Origin: Alphaproteobacteria bacterium
GTDB lineage: Bacteria; Pseudomonadota; Alphaproteobacteria; Rhizobiales; Aestuariivirgaceae
Reading direction: 5' to 3'
Length of the DNA stretch: 9,153 nt
Assembly (NCBI GenBank): GCA_024639035.1
Contig: JAHEJE010000106.1
Location: 1 to 9,153, forward strand
The notes beneath the pieces are model-generated. The model was not told the DNA's origin. It made no database searches and saw only the letters and a list, made by a program, of their open reading frames with translations. Numbering within the stretch: position 1 is the first letter of the stretch; every line of letters starts with the position of its first letter. Positions 6,832 to 9,153 of this stretch are shown piece after piece. Both the position numbers and the translations under genes were made by a program.

Positions 6832-7320
6832 ATGGGACTTTTTGACTTTATCAAATCAGCTGGCAAGGCACTTGGCATTGGCGGCGACGACGAGGCGCCA
6901 AGCGCGGATGCGCTAAAGAAGGAATTGGACTCGCACGGCCTCGGCACCGAAAACGTGTCGATCGAGGTTGATGGCGACAAGGCAATCATCAAGGGCGACG
7001 TTGCCGATCAGACGATCCTGGAGAAAGCCATTGTCGCGGTGGGCAATACTTTGGGAATATCGAAGGTCGAATCGGACGTCAAGATTGCCGATGCGACGGC
7101 CGCGGTGGGCGAGGCGATTGCCGGTGCAACGGCGGCGCCCAAGGATCCGGTGCTGTACACGGTGAAGAAGGGCGACACGCTGTGGGCTATTGCCGTGGCC
7201 AATTACGGCAAGGGCAAAGGCAACAAGTACAACGAGATTTTTGAAGCCAACCGGCCGATGCTGTCGGACCCTGACAAGATCTATCCCGGTCAGGTTCTGC
7301 GCATCCCTGATCTTGGCTGA
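6832..7320 (+). CDS. kbp: BON-LysM protein, Kbp/YgaU-like potassium-binding protein
   Basis: Small protein of 162 residues closely resembling E. coli Kbp (YgaU, 149 residues), a cytoplasmic K+-binding sensor. The N-terminus MGLFDFIKSAGKALG matches the Kbp start (MGLFNFVKDAGEKL); there is no signal peptide. A BON domain spans about 26-85 (ending VAVGNTLGISKVESDVK), then an Ala-rich linker of about 20 residues, then a LysM domain at about 108-158, with YTVKKGDTLWAIA and the nearly invariant Kbp ending NEIFEANRPMLSDPDKIYPGQVLRIP. Although LysM often binds peptidoglycan, absence of an export signal favours the Kbp role; function is inferred from family. The start has a strong ribosome binding site, GGGGAGG (6819-6825), 6 bases upstream. 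The 186-bp region before it is shared with the divergent peroxiredoxin gene; no clear plus-strand promoter is visible. A strong terminator follows 20 bp after the stop. Confidence 0.9.
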   Translation: MGLFDFIKSAGKALGIGGDDEAPSADALKKELDSHGLGTENVSIEVDGDKAIIKGDVADQTILEKAIVAVGNTLGISKVESDVKIADATAAVGEAIAGATAAPKDPVLYTVKKGDTLWAIAVANYGKGKGNKYNEIFEANRPMLSDPDKIYPGQVLRIPDLG

Positions 7321-7340
7321 CGGACCAGCAACCAACATCG

Positions 7341-7370
7341 AAAAGGCCGGACAGTGTTCCGGCCTTTTCT
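7341..7370 (+). terminator. Intrinsic terminator after the kbp-like gene, just before fetA
   Basis: AAAAGGCCGGA (7341-7351) and TCCGGCCTTTT (7358-7368) form a perfect 11-bp stem with a 6-base loop (CAGTGT). The T-run is within the 3' arm and continues TCTGTT. Because the 5' arm starts with AAAA the element can act in both directions. It ends the kbp-like transcript but lies only 15 bp before the FetA start codon, which bears on how fetAB is expressed. Confidence 0.9.
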
Positions 7371-7383
7371 GTTAGCATGCGCC

Positions 7384-7986
7384 ATGCTTACGGTATCGAA
7401 CTTGACCCGGCCGGGATTGCAGCCCGTCAGTTTTGCGGTGGAAGCCGGCAAGGCGCTGGCCATCGTCGGGCCTTCGGGCGCTGGTAAATCGCTACTGCTG
7501 CGGGCGATTGCCGATCTCGATCCCAATGACGGCGATGTTTCGATCGACGGCATCGAACGCAGATCGGTACCGGCGCCGCGCTGGCGGCAAATGGCCGGAC
7601 TGCTGCCGGCGGAGACGGGATGGTGGGCCGACACGGTGGGCGCGCATTTCACCAGCGGCAAGCCTGACGAGGCTTCGCTTGGACAACTCGGACTGCCGGG
7701 CGATGCGCTCGACTGGCAGGTCGCGCGCCTGTCGACCGGCGAACGCCAACGGCTCGGCCTGCTGCGCATGCTGATGGTGCAACCGTCGGTGCTGCTGCTC
7801 GATGAACCGACCGCTTCGCTTGACGAACAGTCCAGCGCCCAGGTCGAACAGCTGCTTGGCGACCGGCTTGCGGCGGGCAACACTATTGTTTTTGCCTCGC
7901 ACGACGAGCGTCAGGTGGCGCGGCTGGCTTATGCGGTCATGTCGATTCGCGACGGGGTCGCCGAACCGCCGGAAGCCGTGCCATGA
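7384..7986 (+). CDS. fetA: ABC transporter ATP-binding protein, FetA/YbbL family
   Basis: ATPase subunit of a two-gene ABC transporter; E. coli FetAB is reported as an iron exporter that helps under peroxide stress, but the substrate here is unproven. The 200 residues (E. coli FetA has 225) show Walker A GPSGAGKS at 29-36, signature LSTGERQR at 116-123, Walker B VLLLDEPTASLD at 136-147 and the switch His in FASHD (H173). Two motifs are non-canonical: the signature is LSTGE rather than LSGGE, and the Q-loop region reads GLLPAETGWWADTV (72-85), where the usual Gln appears to be Ala or Glu. These probably mark a subfamily rather than decay, since everything else is intact. The start is the ATG at 7384; there is no ribosome binding site and a terminator hairpin ends 15 bp upstream. 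An in-frame GTG at 7354 lies in the hairpin loop. The stop overlaps the fetB start (ATGA), so the two are translationally coupled. Confidence 0.87.
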   Translation: MLTVSNLTRPGLQPVSFAVEAGKALAIVGPSGAGKSLLLRAIADLDPNDGDVSIDGIERRSVPAPRWRQMAGLLPAETGWWADTVGAHFTSGKPDEASLGQLGLPGDALDWQVARLSTGERQRLGLLRMLMVQPSVLLLDEPTASLDEQSSAQVEQLLGDRLAAGNTIVFASHDERQVARLAYAVMSIRDGVAEPPEAVP

Positions 7987-8786
7987 GCCAGTACATCGCA
8001 CTGAGTTATTGGGATGTGGTGTTGGCAGCGGTTTTCCTGGCAATCAATGGCGGCCTGTCGCTGTGGCTCGATCTGCGCCTGGAAAAGCAGCTTTTGATCG
8101 CTTCGGTGCGCATGGTGGTTCAGCTCCTGCTGATCGGCATTATCCTCAAATGGGTATTTGCCGCCACCTCACCGACAATAACCGCGGCCATGGCGGCGAT
8201 CATGGCGGTGTTTGCGGCGCGCGAGATCTGGGCGCGCCAGGAACGGCGACTGACCGGCGTGTGGGGGTACGGGGTCGGCGGCGGCGCGATGGTGTTTGCC
8301 GGGGTGCTGGTGACGGTGCTGGCGCTGACGACGCAGGTTCAACCCGATCCCTGGTGGTCGCCGCGCTATGCGCTGCCCCTGTTCGGGATGATCCTCGGCA
8401 ACACGATGACCGGCATCAGTCTTGGCCTGGATACGCTCAATGCCACGGTCCACCGCGAGCGGGTGGCGATTGAGGCGCAACTGTGCCTCGGGGCGACCAA
8501 ATGGCAGTCGATGGCGCCGTTTGCCCGGCGGGCGCTGCGCAGCGGCTTCATGCCGATCATCAATGCCATGGCGGCAACCGGAGTGGTCTCGCTGCCGGGC
8601 ATGATGACCGGTCAGATCCTGTCCGGCGTCGATCCTGAAGAGGCGGTGAAATATCAACTTCTGGTCATGTTTCTGATCGGGGGCGCGACCGGACTGGGGG
8701 TCCTGCTGGCGGTTGGCGGCGGGGTCTGGCGGCTCAGCGATGAGCGCCACAGACTTCGGCTCGACCGGTTGCAACAGACGCGATAG
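7983..8786 (+). CDS. fetB: ABC transporter permease, FetB/YbbM (UPF0014) family
   Basis: Inner-membrane permease that pairs with the preceding ATPase. The 267 residues hold about seven hydrophobic segments: near 9-28, 35-60, 63-82, 93-116, 128-150, 187-213 and 223-246. The family's hallmark conserved stretch is ATGVVSLPGMMTGQILSGVDP, close to the C-terminus, preceded by the cytoplasmic coupling region with LCLGATKWQSMAP; LGNTMTGISLGLDTL is also typical. Length matches FetB (about 259). In E. coli the pair exports iron and lessens peroxide damage; other members of the family have been linked to different metals, so substrate is open. The start codon overlaps the fetA stop by ATGA, giving coupled translation and 1:1 synthesis. 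The stop codon lies inside a short inverted repeat. The peroxiredoxin, amine oxidase and this transporter are near one another, but a shared role is only suggested. Confidence 0.9.
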   Translation: MSQYIALSYWDVVLAAVFLAINGGLSLWLDLRLEKQLLIASVRMVVQLLLIGIILKWVFAATSPTITAAMAAIMAVFAAREIWARQERRLTGVWGYGVGGGAMVFAGVLVTVLALTTQVQPDPWWSPRYALPLFGMILGNTMTGISLGLDTLNATVHRERVAIEAQLCLGATKWQSMAPFARRALRSGFMPIINAMAATGVVSLPGMMTGQILSGVDPEEAVKYQLLVMFLIGGATGLGVLLAVGGGVWRLSDERHRLRLDRLQQTR

Positions 8787-8796
8787 CCGGGCTATC
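8782..8796. repeat. Inverted repeat overlapping the fetB stop codon
   Basis: GATAGCC (8782-8788) and GGCTATC (8790-8796) are perfect 7-base inverted copies around one G; as RNA this would fold as a 5-bp stem with a CCGGG loop. The TAG stop of fetB lies within the left arm. No T-run follows, so it is at best a weak terminator; a dimeric operator for the downstream transporter gene is another possibility. The rest of the 96-bp gap to the next gene shows no convincing promoter. Confidence 0.35.
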
Positions 8797-8882
8797 CAAA
8801 CTGCAGGCCTCATGATACCAATTTGACTGTGAAGCCGGTGACCGCGCCCTGCGCGAGCGCGCTTTGCGGGATGTACACGTTC

Positions 8883-9153
8883 ATGACAACGCCTGCCTCA
8901 TCTGCCACGCTCAGCATTCCCCGCCGCGGCTATGCGATGGTGCTGATGATCGTCTCATCGGTCATCATCAGTTTCGGCGGTGCGCTGGTGCGCAGCCTTG
9001 AGGCGGCGGATGCCTGGCAGGTGAACCTGTACCGTTCGATCGCGTTGATCTTTGCGATCTACCTCACGTTGTCGATCCAAACCCGGGGCGCCGCATTCAG
9101 GGAACTGCGCAGCATCGGTTATGCCGGGGTGTGGGCGGGGGCGTCCCTGGCCT
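8883..9153 (+). CDS. EamA/DMT-family transporter, N-terminal part (cut by window)
   Basis: First 90 residues of a drug/metabolite transporter superfamily protein (EamA type), an inner-membrane permease normally of about 290-310 residues with ten helices. The visible part has a polar, basic N-terminus (MTTPASSATLSIPRRGY), a first helix at about 17-40 with the family's opening pattern VIISFGGALVRSLEAAD, then AWQVNLYRS, where the YRS just before helix 2 is typical, and helix 2 at about 55-70. It is followed by a loop rich in basic residues and the start of helix 3 at the window edge. Substrate cannot be predicted. The ATG at 8883 has a GGGA 11 bases upstream; an in-frame ATG at 8871 would add MYTF and cannot be excluded. 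It follows fetB on the same strand after 96 bp, so it may have its own promoter. Confidence 0.85.
   Translation, partial: MTTPASSATLSIPRRGYAMVLMIVSSVIISFGGALVRSLEAADAWQVNLYRSIALIFAIYLTLSIQTRGAAFRELRSIGYAGVWAGASLA

Noticed and set aside
8823..8828. TTGACT as a -35 box for the EamA-type transporter
   Set aside because: The sequence 16-18 bases downstream is GC-only and cannot serve as a -10.
1..9153. tRNA, rRNA, insertion sequence ends, CRISPR repeats, phage attachment sites
   Set aside because: Looked for on both strands by eye; no cloverleaf, transposase motif, direct-repeat array or terminal inverted repeats were seen.

Overview
The window is 9.15 kb of densely packed, GC-rich chromosomal DNA with long open antisense frames. 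Gene content and protein style suggest a Gram-negative Pseudomonadota, most likely an alphaproteobacterium: a UbiH/UbiF-type flavin hydroxylase, a PaaG-like isomerase, a DUF2182-DUF1326 pair, a periplasmic copper amine oxidase, a 1-Cys peroxiredoxin, a Kbp-like BON-LysM protein and FetAB. Genus cannot be told from the sequence alone. I see no rRNA, tRNA, insertion sequence, phage gene or CRISPR array, so this looks like ordinary core or accessory chromosome rather than an island.

Layout. (1) Positions 1-904, minus strand: the N-terminal 301 residues of a UbiH/UbiF-family FAD monooxygenase, cut by the left edge. (2) Positions 1022-3235, plus strand: three tightly spaced genes, paaG-like, a DUF2182 integral membrane protein and a DUF1326 protein. 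The last two are a recognised but functionally undefined partnership with conspicuous Cys/His clusters. (3) Positions 3245-6645, minus strand, converging on the previous group with only 9 bp between: in transcription order a 1-Cys peroxiredoxin, a secreted copper/topaquinone amine oxidase and a YibF-like glutathione S-transferase. (4) Positions 6832-7320, plus strand: a Kbp/YgaU-like BON-LysM protein, divergent from the peroxiredoxin and closed by a strong hairpin terminator. (5) Positions 7384-8786, plus strand: a two-gene ABC transporter of the FetA-FetB (YbbL-YbbM) family with ATGA overlap. (6) Positions 8883-9153, plus strand: the first 90 residues of an EamA/DMT-family transporter, cut by the right edge.

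How the genes may work together. The minus-strand group is a coherent redox set: amine oxidase makes H2O2, aldehyde and ammonia, peroxiredoxin reduces peroxide, and the transferase could handle reactive products. FetAB in E. coli is linked to iron export and peroxide tolerance, so peroxide and metal handling recur across the window. That theme is inference. The least explained element is the DUF2182-DUF1326 pair, the best candidate here for an undescribed system. Other points worth attention are the terminator hairpin ending 15 bp before the FetA start codon, the non-canonical Q-loop and signature motifs of FetA, and a GC-rich stem-loop between the peroxiredoxin and amine oxidase genes.
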